From Aerococcus sp. (lineage in GTDB: Bacteria > Bacillota > Bacilli > Lactobacillales > Aerococcaceae), in the NCBI GenBank assembly GCA_030528285.1, contig JAUMZE010000006.1:1-64000 (forward strand): a DNA stretch of 64,000 nt, in the 5' to 3' direction. This document shows positions 46,263 through 56,090 of this stretch, piece after piece. The notes below the pieces were generated by a model that was given only the letters and a program-made list of their open reading frames with translations, was not told the DNA's origin and did no database searches. The position numbers were made by a program, and so were the translations under genes. Each line of letters begins with the position of its first letter. Position 1 is the stretch's first letter.

Positions 46263-47328
46263 CGGATGTGGAACCTCCTTTTTGATAATAATCATCGAGA
46301 TAATGATTAAATCCGCGCCGAAGTGTCTGGAACAATTGAGCGGTACGAATGTAGGACATATTTTCTGGCCCGAGAATGGCTAAAACAATCGGGCGTTGAA
46401 TGCCAGCGAGTGTGATCGTTTGTTGGACGAGGCTCATTTCCTCGAGGGACCCGTCCGGCAACTCATCGCCCATACGAATCGTGATGCCGGGCGTTGGCGT
46501 TCCTACTAATGACGTCAGTAACTGGCGATCATTCAATAGATGTTCGACCCGCACAATCTGTTCGAATCCTTCCCGATCTAGTAAGTAACGGAAGAATCGG
46601 TCGCGTCCGTGAATCACAATTTGGTGGTGAGCCATCTTGTTCACCAAAGCATCCATGAAGTAGCCCTGTTCAATATAGGCACGAATGGATTGATCAAAGT
46701 AGCGACTCTCATCTTGTTTCAGATGAGTGAGCACTTCAGGCAACGAGAGCCCGATTAAATCATGGTTAATGGCTTGAATCACCTGCTCCAACTGCTCCAC
46801 ATGAACGCCCTGGGGCAAATGCAATAATTGATTCTCGACGATGCCCTCCTCTGTCACCAGGATCGTCATCACCTGCGTATCGGCCAATGGAATCAACTGA
46901 TAGCCCGCGAGATGATAATCTTCAATACCTGGTGTTAAGGCAATCGCAACAAAATTGGTCAGATCTGCCAGTGCCTCCATCGCACGCTGCACCAGGTCCG
47001 CCACCTCGAGATAAGGTTCCTGAAAGACCCGGGACATTCGCGCTTGTTCCTCTGCGTCCAAATCGCTATCAATCAACCCACCGTATTGAGGCACGATGTA
47101 ATTGAGGTAGTAGCGATAGCCAGCTTCAGTTGGCACCCGTCCGGATGAAGAATGCATCTTCGTAATGAGATTTTCATCTTCCAATTTGACCATTTCGTTT
47201 CGTATCGTGGCCGGGCTCGCCTGGATATCGTAGGCATCACGGAGATGTTTCGATCCTGAGGGTTCACCCGTGCGACGATAGGCGTCGATAATCGCATGTA
47301 AAATTTTCATTTGTCGTTCTGTTAACAT
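46255..47328 (-). CDS. hrcA: Heat-inducible transcription repressor HrcA
   Basis: 357 aa from ATG 47328 (AGAGGTGATGAG upstream). Winged helix (MLTERQMKILHAIIDAYRRT, ASPATIRNEMVKLEDENLI, SSSGRVPTEAGYRYYLNYIV) and GAF-like dimer domain. It binds CIRCE (47342-47368) immediately upstream and shuts off hrcA-grpE-dnaK until heat removes it. Confidence 0.96.
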   Translation of the reverse strand: MLTERQMKILHAIIDAYRRTGEPSGSKHLRDAYDIQASPATIRNEMVKLEDENLITKMHSSSGRVPTEAGYRYYLNYIVPQYGGLIDSDLDAEEQARMSRVFQEPYLEVADLVQRAMEALADLTNFVAIALTPGIEDYHLAGYQLIPLADTQVMTILVTEEGIVENQLLHLPQGVHVEQLEQVIQAINHDLIGLSLPEVLTHLKQDESRYFDQSIRAYIEQGYFMDALVNKMAHHQIVIHGRDRFFRYLLDREGFEQIVRVEHLLNDRQLLTSLVGTPTPGITIRMGDELPDGSLEEMSLVQQTITLAGIQRPIVLAILGPENMSYIRTAQLFQTLRRGFNHYLDDYYQKGGSTSVE

Positions 47329-47341
47329 CTCATCACCTCTT

Positions 47342-47368
47342 TTAGCACTTGGCGATCTCAACTGCTAA
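47342..47368. promoter_or_regulatory. CIRCE operator
   Basis: TTAGCACTT-N9-AACTGCTAA on the plus strand. It is an inverted repeat with 8 of 9 arm positions paired and differs from the consensus TTAGCACTC-N9-GAGTGCTAA at four positions. It lies between the hrcA promoter and start codon. Confidence 0.85.
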
Positions 47369-47376
47369 CACTGAGT

Positions 47377-47405
47377 ATCTTATCACGGAAACACCTTAAA
47401 GTCAA
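47377..47405 (-). promoter_or_regulatory. Promoter of the hrcA operon
   Basis: Minus strand: TTGACT, a 17-bp spacer and TAAGAT, followed at once by CIRCE. Near-consensus SigA promoter. Confidence 0.85.
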
Positions 47406-47464
47406 TAAAAGTCAAACCAATTTGACCAAATTTCTTTGTGGCAATGGCGTGGTGTTCAAGAAGA

Positions 47465-47496
47465 AAGAAAAGCACGCCCACAACGGAGGTGCTTTA
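47465..47496 (-). terminator. Terminator after the small acidic protein
   Basis: AAAGCACC pairs with GCGTGCTTT and is followed by TCTTTCTT on the minus strand. A close copy of this hairpin and of the 3' end of the gene lies at 51344-51420. Confidence 0.6.
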
Positions 47497-47509
47497 GTTC
47501 AGTGATTTA

Positions 47510-47731
47510 TTATTTAGATTGAGGAGGATCGATGTGCTCAATGATAGCGATCTCTGATTCAAGGTAAATGTGGTGGTCTAGATCAATGGTGTCTTCTGGT
47601 TCTGCATAGTCGCTGTTATCGTAGTCACTGGAGTAATCAGTAATGAACCCCTCAATTCCTTCTCCATTTTTCAATGTCAAACGTACATGCTCACGCTCAT
47701 AATTCCAAAGCTCAAACGGATGCTTTTCCAT
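47510..47731 (-). CDS. Small acidic protein with LSM-like beta pattern
   Basis: 73 aa. FELWNYEREHVRLTLKNGEG and IEGFITDY, then an Asp/Glu-rich insert, then IYLESEIAIIEHIDPP. The order of strands (binding loop, G-x-V-like turn, final strand) suggests an Sm/LSM-like barrel, though only by eye. A truncated paralogue lies at 51387. Upstream ATG has GGAAGAGATGA. Function unknown. Confidence 0.55.
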   Translation of the reverse strand: MEKHPFELWNYEREHVRLTLKNGEGIEGFITDYSSDYDNSDYAEPEDTIDLDHHIYLESEIAIIEHIDPPQSK

Positions 47732-47756
47732 GTTGATTCATCTCTTCCTCTACCTT

Positions 47757-48767
47757 TTACTCCTTCATTGCATCCATAATCAATTTATAGTTTTGTCTCC
47801 TGAGTTCAATATCCGCAATCGGTGAATAAATAAGGATTTCATCGAGCTGATATTTTTCTGCTTCGTCTTTTAGGATGTCTGCTACCTGGTCGGGCGTGCC
47901 TTTGATCATGACGCGGCGATGATAGTAGTCGGCGATGATGGATTGATCATCCGGAGAAATTGCCAAATAACGGGCATGATTCGGCGACACATATCCACTC
48001 TCCTCGTAGTGATACCGCTGGAGACGCTGCAACTCGACAGGACGTGCTAACCAGTTGACAGTTTCCGTATCCTCAGCGCAGATCACCCCGTAACATGCAC
48101 TCACTCGCGGCGCCTGGAAGAACACGCTCGATTGGAAATGCTCGCGGTAGATTTGGTAAATGGCTGGATCATAATGTATCCCAAAGAAAGTTGCGAAACT
48201 GTACGCTAACCCCTGTTCAGCCGCGAAACGGACCGACTGCCCACTCGCACCCAACAACCACGGTTCCGGCCAATGATTTAGATCAGTAGGAATGGCGATG
48301 GCTTTGTGATGATGTGCGACCGATATGGGCTGATCGGTTATGAGCTGGAGGATCGTTTCGATTTTGTGATACTGATCGTCTCTCAAGTCCGGATGCCCCT
48401 GTGCCAACAGATCCGTCGCCACAGTATCCCCACCCGGAGCACGACCCATCCCAAAATCGATCCGTCCCGGCGCCAGCGCACTCAATACCTTCATCTGCTC
48501 GGCCACCTTGAGCGCCGCATAATGCATCACCATGATCCCGCCCACGCCTACACGAATCTGGTGGGTGATCCCGGCGACATGAGCCACCATCAGTTCTGGT
48601 GCGGAACTGAGCACCGAATTCGTGTTGTGATGTTCTGAAAACCAAATGCGTCGATAACCCAATTGATCCACATATTGAGCGAGCGCGAGTGTCTCATGAA
48701 AAGCCTGTTCAGTGGAAACATCTTCATGTCTGGGCATTAAATCTTGAACCCCAAGCGTAATCGTCAT
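47757..48767 (-). CDS. Luciferase-like flavin-dependent monooxygenase (LLM class)
   Basis: 336 aa. Family N-terminus ITLGVQDLMPRHEDVSTEQA, then YRRIWFSEHHNTNSVLSSAP, RIDFGMGRAPGGDTVATDLL and the flavin-site motif PEPWLLGASGQSVRFAAEQG. It is of the MsnO8 type, common in lactobacilli, with an unknown substrate. GAGGAGGC precedes the ATG. It stands apart from the heat-shock genes on the same strand. Confidence 0.88.
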   Translation of the reverse strand: MTITLGVQDLMPRHEDVSTEQAFHETLALAQYVDQLGYRRIWFSEHHNTNSVLSSAPELMVAHVAGITHQIRVGVGGIMVMHYAALKVAEQMKVLSALAPGRIDFGMGRAPGGDTVATDLLAQGHPDLRDDQYHKIETILQLITDQPISVAHHHKAIAIPTDLNHWPEPWLLGASGQSVRFAAEQGLAYSFATFFGIHYDPAIYQIYREHFQSSVFFQAPRVSACYGVICAEDTETVNWLARPVELQRLQRYHYEESGYVSPNHARYLAISPDDQSIIADYYHRRVMIKGTPDQVADILKDEAEKYQLDEILIYSPIADIELRRQNYKLIMDAMKE

Positions 48768-49029
48768 TCTAATGCCTCCTCATACAATCTTGGTTTGTTA
48801 ATGTGCTGTGATCTATTTGGATCATACCACAAAACGCATGATTGTGAACGATTGCGCAATAAAATCACGCAGCCAAATACAAAAATTTTTCCTAGCAACA
48901 GCGATGATCAATCACCATGGCTGCTAGAAAAAACAAAATGGGATATTATGCTTTTGTTATGATCGATAATTCAAGCTGACTCACCCCTATAAAATAAACT
49001 GTTTGATGGGCAAACACGGGTTCTAATGA

Positions 49030-49236
49030 TTGTTCACTCCATACACCAGCCTGATCACCGCGTATGTCACGCTCTGTAAAATACAGGAGTTCAAAAATTT
49101 ATTGATCTGGACGCAGATGTCCGTCGCGGATATCAGTGATCTACTGAACTACGGCTCTCCCAGCTATGCCAGCAAATGCTTTAAAGCCTCGGTGGGAATG
49201 TCCCCACTCACCTACCGCAAACAACATAAGCCTTAA
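49030..49236 (+). pseudogene. C-terminal fragment of an AraC-family regulator
   Basis: 68 codons end as a typical AraC HTH: IQEFKNLLIWTQMSVADISD, then LLNYGSPSYASKCFKASVGM and SPLTYRKQH. The N-terminal half of the HTH domain and the sensor domain are absent, and there is no ribosome-binding site, so it is a 5'-truncated remnant. Confidence 0.65.
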
Positions 49237-49245
49237 CCAAAATCA

Positions 49246-49322
49246 CCCGCTACGAGTGATTGCGACAGTGTTCCTATCTACTTGATCAGGAGTTATTCGC
49301 ATCATCTTCAGCGGGTGAATTT
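49246..49322 (-). terminator. Long hairpin after ribF
   Basis: Minus strand: TCACCCGCT ... AGCGGGTGA with a long, partly pairing loop, followed by TTTTGG. The stem lies over the ribF stop codon. Confidence 0.55.
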
Positions 49323-49323
49323 A

Positions 49324-50283
49324 TTATTGATATTTGTCCTGCTCATAATTGGCCTGGAAAGCGAGGGCATTCTTCTTATCCTGCGCCATCTGTTTGATTA
49401 ATCCCTCTGCACCAGCGAATTTCATTTCCGTACGCAGATACTGGTGCCAGCAGACTTTGAGCGTTTCGCCATAGATTTCCTCATTGAAATTGAATAGATT
49501 GATCTCAACGGTCTTTTCCTTCTGATCGGCGAAAGTAATATTATACCCAATCGACGCCATGCCCCAGTAGATCTGGTGGTTCAACACGCATTCCACGGTG
49601 TAAACGCCCACTTTAGGGAGGAGCGTGTGTGGATTCGGCAGGACGTTGGCAGTGGGATAGCCCAACTCACGTCCGCGATGTTTGCCGTTGATCACAACCC
49701 CTGAGAAGAAATATGGATATCCTAAAGCCGCATTGGCCTCCTCTAATTGGCCATTTTTGATCTGCTGGCGGATGAAGTGCGAGCCGATCTTTTCATTGTT
49801 GGCGGTCAGTTTCGGCACGCGAATAATGTCAAAACGTCCCTGGCTGTAGTTTGGGAGGGTCTCCATGTTCGCAACGTCCGGTTTGCCGTACGTGTAGTCA
49901 AATCCAGCCACAATTGCCTGCGCATGGAATCCTACCAGATATTGATCGACGAATGCTTGCGGGCTCAATGTCGCAAAGGCACTCGTCACTTCAATGAAGT
50001 AGAGTATATCGACCCCTAGATCTGCCATCATCTGAGCTTTTTCTTCGTTAGTGGTGAGATAGTCCAAGGAATCTGGATGGGCTTGTTGGTAGATGATCCG
50101 TGGTGAACGATTGAACGTCATCACAGCGAGCGGTAACTGGCGCTTAGTAGCTTCTCTTCTGGCACGCTGAATAACGGCTTGGTGTCCCCGATGCACCCCA
50201 TCAAAGAATCCCAACGCTAATACAATCGGCGTAGTGAGTTTATCGAGCGTGCGTACTGGATGATGTAAGGTTATAATCTGCAT
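49324..50283 (-). CDS. ribF: Bifunctional riboflavin kinase/FAD synthetase
   Basis: 319 aa. N-terminal FAD synthetase (LGFFDGVHRGHQAVIQRARR; GFDYTYGKP), C-terminal riboflavin kinase (GKHRGRELGYPTANVLPNPH). It makes FMN and FAD. AAAAGGGG precedes the ATG. It follows truB by 17 bp, the usual Gram-positive pairing. Confidence 0.95.
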   Translation of the reverse strand: MQIITLHHPVRTLDKLTTPIVLALGFFDGVHRGHQAVIQRARREATKRQLPLAVMTFNRSPRIIYQQAHPDSLDYLTTNEEKAQMMADLGVDILYFIEVTSAFATLSPQAFVDQYLVGFHAQAIVAGFDYTYGKPDVANMETLPNYSQGRFDIIRVPKLTANNEKIGSHFIRQQIKNGQLEEANAALGYPYFFSGVVINGKHRGRELGYPTANVLPNPHTLLPKVGVYTVECVLNHQIYWGMASIGYNITFADQKEKTVEINLFNFNEEIYGETLKVCWHQYLRTEMKFAGAEGLIKQMAQDKKNALAFQANYEQDKYQ

Positions 50284-50300
50284 TCTTAATCCCCTTTTAG

Positions 50301-51200
50301 TTATTTAAACATCCGGAGTGGTTTGACCTCACCAATCTGGGTGGGATGTTTGGCATAGATGGCAGTGAGTGTCCCCTGAACATAGGCGCGCACCGGCAGT
50401 TGATCCGGTAATTGTGTCTGATGGAGCACTGCCCCATTCCTGACGAGGCGTTCCAACGACTCAGGCACCTGCCAAATCGGATACTTGGTGAGCGCACTCT
50501 CTAACGGTTGGAGGAATGACCAGTCGTTTGTTTGTATCCGTTCCTCAATATCTTTCAAAGTCACGCAATCCTTTGTTCGATATGGTGATGACTGGATGCG
50601 CGTTAAATCGGTCATAGTCGCAGGCACCCCCAACGCTGCTCCCAAATCGGTGGCGAGTGTACGGACATAGGTGCCCTTCCCACACGTCACGAGAAAGTGG
50701 AAGGATTGGTAGCTTGAATCCGAATGAAACACCGGCGTATCCGTTAATGTAAATTGCTCTACGTGAATTTGATGTTTGGGACGTTCTACCACTTCACCGG
50801 CTCTAGCATATTCATAGAGGCGTTTCCCGTTGACTTTGACGGCGGAATACATCGGTGGGATTTGGATAATGTCCCCCTCCAGCGTCTTCATGGTGTCTTG
50901 AATGGCTTCTTTCGTGAATGGTTCCGTGAGTGGCTCCGTCTTAACAACAGCTCCCGACGCATCCTCTGTATCCGTTTGAAAACCGAGCGTGATTTCACCG
51001 ATATATTGTTTTTCCTTGTCGGTTAGTAATTCCACGAGTTTGGTCGCTTGCCCAACACAACAGACGAGCACCCCGTCCACATCTGGATCCAGCGTCCCCG
51101 TATGTCCAATCTTCTTCTCTTTAAGAATCCATCTCAAACGAAAAACAACATCGTGACTGGTCATGCCCCGTTCTTTCCACACAGGAATAATTCCATCCAT
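50301..51200 (-). CDS. truB: tRNA pseudouridine-55 synthase
   Basis: 299 aa. GIIPVWKERGMTSHDVVFRL, catalytic Asp in HTGTLDPDVDGVLVCCVGQA, PPMYSAVKVNGKRLYEYAR and CGKGTYVRTLATDLGAALG. It modifies U55 in tRNA. GAGGTGAGAAG before the ATG; probable extended -10 promoter at 51222-51230. Confidence 0.95.
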   Translation of the reverse strand: MDGIIPVWKERGMTSHDVVFRLRWILKEKKIGHTGTLDPDVDGVLVCCVGQATKLVELLTDKEKQYIGEITLGFQTDTEDASGAVVKTEPLTEPFTKEAIQDTMKTLEGDIIQIPPMYSAVKVNGKRLYEYARAGEVVERPKHQIHVEQFTLTDTPVFHSDSSYQSFHFLVTCGKGTYVRTLATDLGAALGVPATMTDLTRIQSSPYRTKDCVTLKDIEERIQTNDWSFLQPLESALTKYPIWQVPESLERLVRNGAVLHQTQLPDQLPVRAYVQGTLTAIYAKHPTQIGEVKPLRMFK

Positions 51201-51221
51201 CTTCTCACCTCAATAGGTCCT

Positions 51222-51230
51222 AGTATAGCA
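51222..51230 (-). promoter_or_regulatory. Extended -10 promoter of truB-ribF
   Basis: Minus strand TGCTATACT about 22 bases before the truB start codon; no recognisable -35. Confidence 0.5.
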
Positions 51231-51343
51231 TAAATTAACAGCTGCTGCGGATAGAAGTCACTAAGATTTGTCAGCGCATCTCTTTATAAAAGTTGCCACT
51301 GAACCAGCTGGAAATATCTCTAATGCCATAACCCAGCCCACAG

Positions 51344-51372
51344 AAAAAGCACACTCAGAATAGAGGTGCTTT
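51344..51372 (-). terminator. Terminator copy after the truncated acidic protein
   Basis: AAAGCACCTC ... GTGTGCTTTTT on the minus strand. It is homologous to the one at 47465-47496. Confidence 0.6.
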
Positions 51373-51386
51373 AGTTTAGTGATTAG

Positions 51387-51512
51387 CTATTCAAATTGAG
51401 GAAGATCAATACGTTCAATTTTAACGATCTCTGAAGCGGTGTAGTAATAATTACCCATACCGATAATATCCTCTTCTTTGTCTTCTTCAAACAGACCATC
51501 ATTATCAACATC
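51387..51512 (-). pseudogene. 3' fragment of a paralogue of the small acidic protein
   Basis: The last 42 codons (DVDNDGLFEEDKEEDIIGMG ... ASEIVKIERIDLPQFE) align with the C-terminus of the protein at 47510-47731 (ESEIAIIEHIDPPQSK). The 5' half is gone, cut at about 51510 where an unrelated esterase begins on the opposite strand. A longer frame across the junction exists but is chimeric. Confidence 0.6.
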
Positions 51513-52191
51513 CACGGGGGCGGTTGGGTGTACGGCACTAAGGAGACCTATCAGTTTTACTGTATGAGTCTGGCAGAGGCTGGATTTGCGGTAGTGAATG
51601 GGAATTACCGTCTCCCCTGTTGTTGAATTTCCCGGTGAGTTGGATGATATTAATCGCATGTTTCATTGAGTGGTGGAGCATGCGGATGCATATCATTTAG
51701 ACACGGAGAATCTGTTTATCGTGGGCGACAGTGCGGGGGGACAGATGGCGATGCAGTGTCTCGCTACCCTCACGAATCTCGCATTCCGGCAGCTTTTCCG
51801 CTATGAACGTCTGAATGTCACGGTGAGAGCAGCTGCGATTAATTGCGGGGCATCATTTATGCAGCTACCCGGTGCCATCAGCGGAGCAATCGAGGCTTAT
51901 TTCACCAGAGACGCCATACACTCCAGCGACGAACGCCTAAACACCGAATCCTCTCTCACACCGGAGATGCCACCACTCTTCTTGATGACCGCAAATAACA
52001 ATTTTATTCGCGATCAAACAGTCCGCTTAGATGGCTATCTCCTCGCAAAAGGCATCTCCCACGAATTCCATAGCTATGGCACTCCCGATGATCCACGTCC
52101 GCATGTGTTCCACTGCAATATGAAAGATCCCCCCGCTCGTCAATGTAATCAGGATGAACTCGATTTCTTCCGCCGCTATCTGAAACAATAA
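51513..52191 (+). pseudogene. Truncated alpha/beta hydrolase (esterase/lipase)
   Basis: It starts at HGGGWVYGTKETYQFYCMSL (oxyanion motif HGGGW) with no start codon. A frameshift lies in the C-run 51614-51617 (NYRL then PVVEFPGELDDINRM in another frame) and TGA 51667-51669 sits where the family often has Trp. It then runs through LFIVGDSAGGQMAMQCLATL (nucleophile Ser) to FHSYGTPDDPRPHVFHCNMK (catalytic His) and a proper stop. The gene has lost its 5' end, one base of frame and one codon. Confidence 0.75.
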
Positions 52192-52202
52192 AACATACAA
52201 AA

Positions 52203-52257
52203 AGAAGACTCATCCAATCTGCTCTTACTGAGAGGAAATAGAGAAGATGAGTCTTTT
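52203..52257 (+). terminator. Terminator after the esterase pseudogene
   Basis: AAGACTCATC pairs with GATGAGTCTT, followed by TTTT. Confidence 0.85.
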
Positions 52258-52427
52258 TTGAGATGGATAGCTTTCAAACTTACGGATAATCTCATGGAAT
52301 GATCACTTTATATTGGTAAGCTCGACTGGCTACTTGGCTACATTTAGGGAATGGCTTCCGTTGAATCTTTAATCCTGTCAATTATCGAGATCACTCTCAC
52401 TGTTCAAGATCGCACTGCCTGGGCTTT

Positions 52428-54803
52428 TTATTCATCACGCAGGGCTTCAACAGGAACGCGGTGGCTCGCAATTCGCGCGGGAATCGCACCAGCTAAGAGG
52501 GTTAAGATGAGACTCAGTAGCACTAGTATCACCGCATACTCACCCTTCAACGCCATATGGAACGTGCCGACGCCGAATTGCTGGGCGAAGAAATGATTGA
52601 TTGGAATGGTCAACCCGCTCGCAACCCCCACGCCAATGACGCCCGCTGCGAGTCCGAGAATGAAGGCTTCCGCGTTGAAAATCCGTGAAATGTCCTTCGA
52701 CCGTGCACCGATCGCTCTCATGATACCGATTTCCTTGGTACGTTCAACGACGGAGACATACATAATAATCCCAATCATAATTGAGGAAACGACGAGCGCA
52801 ATCGAGGAGAAACCCGTCAGAATCACAGTTAATGCCGCAATTAATGTGGACATGGATTCTGTCAGGAGCTTCGACATATCGAGGAAATGAATCTGCTTCT
52901 GCTCTATTTCATCGCTGTCCTGGCCGTAGTGATCCGCGATTTTCTGGTTGTACTGATTGATCCAGTCACTGATGGTTTCACGCTCTTTAAATGTTGCTGG
53001 ATAGATTGCAATTTCTATCGGCGTCTCACTTCCACCCAACTGCTGGAGGAGCTGATTGTAGGTTTGATCATTAATTTTCTGTTCACCTGGCATGAGGACA
53101 TTATCACTCGTACCTGCTGCTTTTTGCTTTTGAACGATGGTTGAGTGCTGCTCTTGATTGGAAATTTCTTGTTGGAGGGCCTCGGTGTAGGCAATCTGAG
53201 TGGATAACAAGCTTCCCATGCCCGTCGATTCCTCTTTTGGTCTTAAGATCGCGGTAATCGTCAGTGGTTGCCCGGTTTCATAGGTTGCTTCATTCACTGC
53301 TCTCCCCACAATTTGACCGTTCGCCTCTTGGAATGCTTGATCATTATTCAAAATGCGGAAAGAATGGTTCAACAGTTTCTGGTACGGCACCTCTTCATCC
53401 TTACTGAACCCCAGTACTGTCAAGGTGTCCTGGCTGATCGAATAATCGTGATTGAGAATGAGCACCGCTTGATTGGCTTTCGTTGGATAAGTGAAAGTAT
53501 CCCCCGTGTGCGCAACGACCTCATATTGCTTCATCACTTGGGCCTGTTCGCTCGGTAAGACGGAGAACAGCGAATCTGTTGAGAGAAAACCGGCCGTGTT
53601 TGTGACATTCTCATGATTAGGAACGGCCGCTATCACCTCGCCATCCGCATTCTTCGCGAGGGCTTTGAGGGAGTAGCCTGTTTTAAACTGGGCAATGGCA
53701 TCTTTTTCTTTGAGTTTGTCCTTCAGATAATCGAGGAAGTTCGCGGTATTAGGCATTGGGGAGGTCGTGAAGTCATTCGCATGCGTCTGTTCACCAGGGC
53801 GCTCTTTCGGGGTCACCTTACCAGAATTGGTGGGGTTCTCGTTCATTGACATCGGGCTTTGAAACGACATGTCCACCTGATTTTGATCAATCGTGATCGG
53901 CAGCGTGGCGAGAGTGGTTTCTTGCATCTCAGAAATATAATCGCCTAGCCCCGTCGATAGCGCTAAAACAAGCCCAATCGCAATGAAGCCGATACTGCCC
54001 GCAATCGCAATCAAAATCGTGCGGGCTTTCTTGGTGCTAAGATTCTTGAAACTGGATTTCAACGCCATCCAGAAAGACATCGCCGTTTTCGTCGGTTGAT
54101 AGCCCGCTTCCGTTGTTTCTGATTCTGGATGTGGATTTGAATCTGCTATGATCTCCCCATCCTGAAGTTGAATGATGCGCTGGCTATATTCCTCCGCCAG
54201 CTGTTCATTATGCGTCACTATGATCACTAATCTATCCTGACTGATCTCAGACAGGATCTGCATAATCTCGCGGCTCGTCTGGCTGTCCAAGGCGCCAGTC
54301 GGTTCATCGGCGAGTAAGATCTGCGGGTTCGTGACAATCGCACGCGCAATCGCCACCCGCTGCATCTGCCCACCCGATAATTGGCTCGGCTGTTTATGTA
54401 GATGTTCCGCTAACCCCACCTGCTCTAGCGCTTTTTTCGCGCGTTCCTGAGCTTCATTACTGGAGATTCCTGCGAGTGAGAGTGCCATTGTGACATTATC
54501 GAGCACACTCAGATGCATGATCAGATTATAACTCTGAAAGATAAATCCAATCGTTTCATTCCGATAGCTATCCCAGTTGGTTTGGGTGAAGTCTTTGGTG
54601 GAAGTGCCATTCACAATCAAATCACCACTCGTATATTGATCCAGGCCACCAATCACATTAAGGAGGGTGGTTTTCCCACTACCAGACTGCCCCAGAATGG
54701 ATACGAACCCCGCATCCGGAAAGGTCAATGAAATATCATCCAGCGCGGTGAGTGTCTCGCCTCCTGTCGCATAGGTTTTATGAATATGTTTTAAGGTGAT
54801 CAT
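52428..54803 (-). CDS. Fused ABC transporter: ATPase plus MacB/FtsX-type permease
   Basis: 791 aa, AAGGAGCGAAGTGA before the ATG. Residues 1-225: LolD/MacB-type ATPase (Walker [54 protein letters not shown]). First transmembrane helix at about 270-290, then a large extracytoplasmic MacB-like domain, then three C-terminal FtsX helices ([60 protein letters not shown]). Such single-chain MacB-like pumps export peptides or drive envelope work. There is no adaptor gene beside it. Confidence 0.9.
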   Translation of the reverse strand: MITLKHIHKTYATGGETLTALDDISLTFPDAGFVSILGQSGSGKTTLLNVIGGLDQYTSGDLIVNGTSTKDFTQTNWDSYRNETIGFIFQSYNLIMHLSVLDNVTMALSLAGISSNEAQERAKKALEQVGLAEHLHKQPSQLSGGQMQRVAIARAIVTNPQILLADEPTGALDSQTSREIMQILSEISQDRLVIIVTHNEQLAEEYSQRIIQLQDGEIIADSNPHPESETTEAGYQPTKTAMSFWMALKSSFKNLSTKKARTILIAIAGSIGFIAIGLVLALSTGLGDYISEMQETTLATLPITIDQNQVDMSFQSPMSMNENPTNSGKVTPKERPGEQTHANDFTTSPMPNTANFLDYLKDKLKEKDAIAQFKTGYSLKALAKNADGEVIAAVPNHENVTNTAGFLSTDSLFSVLPSEQAQVMKQYEVVAHTGDTFTYPTKANQAVLILNHDYSISQDTLTVLGFSKDEEVPYQKLLNHSFRILNNDQAFQEANGQIVGRAVNEATYETGQPLTITAILRPKEESTGMGSLLSTQIAYTEALQQEISNQEQHSTIVQKQKAAGTSDNVLMPGEQKINDQTYNQLLQQLGGSETPIEIAIYPATFKERETISDWINQYNQKIADHYGQDSDEIEQKQIHFLDMSKLLTESMSTLIAALTVILTGFSSIALVVSSIMIGIIMYVSVVERTKEIGIMRAIGARSKDISRIFNAEAFILGLAAGVIGVGVASGLTIPINHFFAQQFGVGTFHMALKGEYAVILVLLSLILTLLAGAIPARIASHRVPVEALRDE

Positions 54804-54856
54804 TCACTTCGCTCCTTTTTGTGCGTTCTCATTGTTTGACTGATACAGAGACTTCA

Positions 54857-55543
54857 TTACTTGAACCAGTTGGCCTCTGCTTCTGGCATATGCGCGATAT
54901 TTTCATCATAGGCGAGTTTCTCCCAATGCTCCGTATGATACGTCAACCGCGCGAGCCCCCCATTCCTCATACTTGGATAATCCTCTAATTGCGGAAATGT
55001 CGCAGTAAAGAAGGTCTTGATCATCATACCGTGCGATACCACAAGAATGGTGTGATCCAATGCATCGTGGCGTTTAGCGATCGTCTCCATAGCCGTGGTA
55101 ATCCGCGTCACAAATTCTTGGTAGTTCTCTGCCTGATCTTTGGGGTCATAATCCTTGATTGCGTCGACATAGGCTTTGAGGCGTCCCTTGCCGTTATTGG
55201 GCACCCGCGGCTCTTCTACTTTAGATTCGAGGAGCTGCTGCATAGCCGGTCCATACGCCCCCACATTCGTTCCAAACGACACCTCGCGCAACGCCGGGTC
55301 CTTTTGAATATCGGCAGGTGATAGGAAATTATTGGGGATCAGAATATAAGAAGCTGTGTCATACGCCCGCGAGAGATCGCTCGCATAGGCGGCATCAAAC
55401 GGCACATCTGCTAATGCTTGGCCGTCCCGTTTTGCAACCTCAATGCCTTTTTCGGTTAGCTTCGAATCAAACCAGCCCTGGACAATCTTGTCGCGATTAT
55501 TCTCGGTCTGTCCATGGCGAATCAGATAAATGGTGGTGGTCAT
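54857..55543 (-). CDS. Histidine phosphatase (phosphoglycerate mutase-like)
   Basis: 228 aa from ATG 55543 (AAGGGGG upstream, 12-base spacing). Catalytic motif IYLIRHGQTENNRDKIVQGW, second His in ILVVSHGMMIKTFF, acid in REVSFG. The family covers broad phosphatases; metabolic specificity cannot be read from sequence. Lies 53 bp before the ABC gene on the same strand. Confidence 0.85.
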   Translation of the reverse strand: MTTTIYLIRHGQTENNRDKIVQGWFDSKLTEKGIEVAKRDGQALADVPFDAAYASDLSRAYDTASYILIPNNFLSPADIQKDPALREVSFGTNVGAYGPAMQQLLESKVEEPRVPNNGKGRLKAYVDAIKDYDPKDQAENYQEFVTRITTAMETIAKRHDALDHTILVVSHGMMIKTFFTATFPQLEDYPSMRNGGLARLTYHTEHWEKLAYDENIAHMPEAEANWFK

Positions 55544-55573
55544 AATGAAAAAATCCCCCTTGTCCTCTTTCAT

Positions 55574-56090
55574 TCAGTATCCAAAATAGCATTTCCCCCA
55601 TTAATTTTCCATTATCGACGGTTCGAAATAGACCGTTTGCGCATTCTTTTGATCCGGGACTAACATAGTCCCTCAGAGCATGGAAAAAGGGATTCAGTTG
55701 CTCCAGTAAAGAACAATTGAATCGCTGCGTTATGGGACATTTATTGCTTTCATTTAGCAGCCGGACTAGAAACCCCATCGATCTTACAATGAGTGTCACT
55801 CTCATCCTGGCTCATCACACGGGCATTTCCTACCTTCCCCCACTTTTATTTGTGCTCATGACTCGATCAATGTTGTATTTGGAGCTACAAATATAACAGT
55901 TTTCTTTGAAGCAGCTACAGTCCTTTGACGTTCACTATAAACTTTTCCTCCCACTCCCTTAAAAAATTATTAATGCTATCCGCTCTCAAAAGACATCATT
56001 AAATCTCGTGATACACTAAGGCTATCAAAACAAAGTGAACGGATTAGTTTCTGAGGTTGAATTTCCCTCAGTAGATCAGGAGTGACTACT
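55574..56090. other. 517-bp intergenic region before the lipoprotein
   Basis: No supported gene. It probably holds the divergent promoters of the phosphatase and the lipoprotein, neither placed with confidence. Confidence 0.4.

Noticed and set aside
51387..51659. 90-codon ORF across the junction at 51510
   Set aside because: Its first half is the reverse strand of the esterase and only its last 42 codons resemble a protein.
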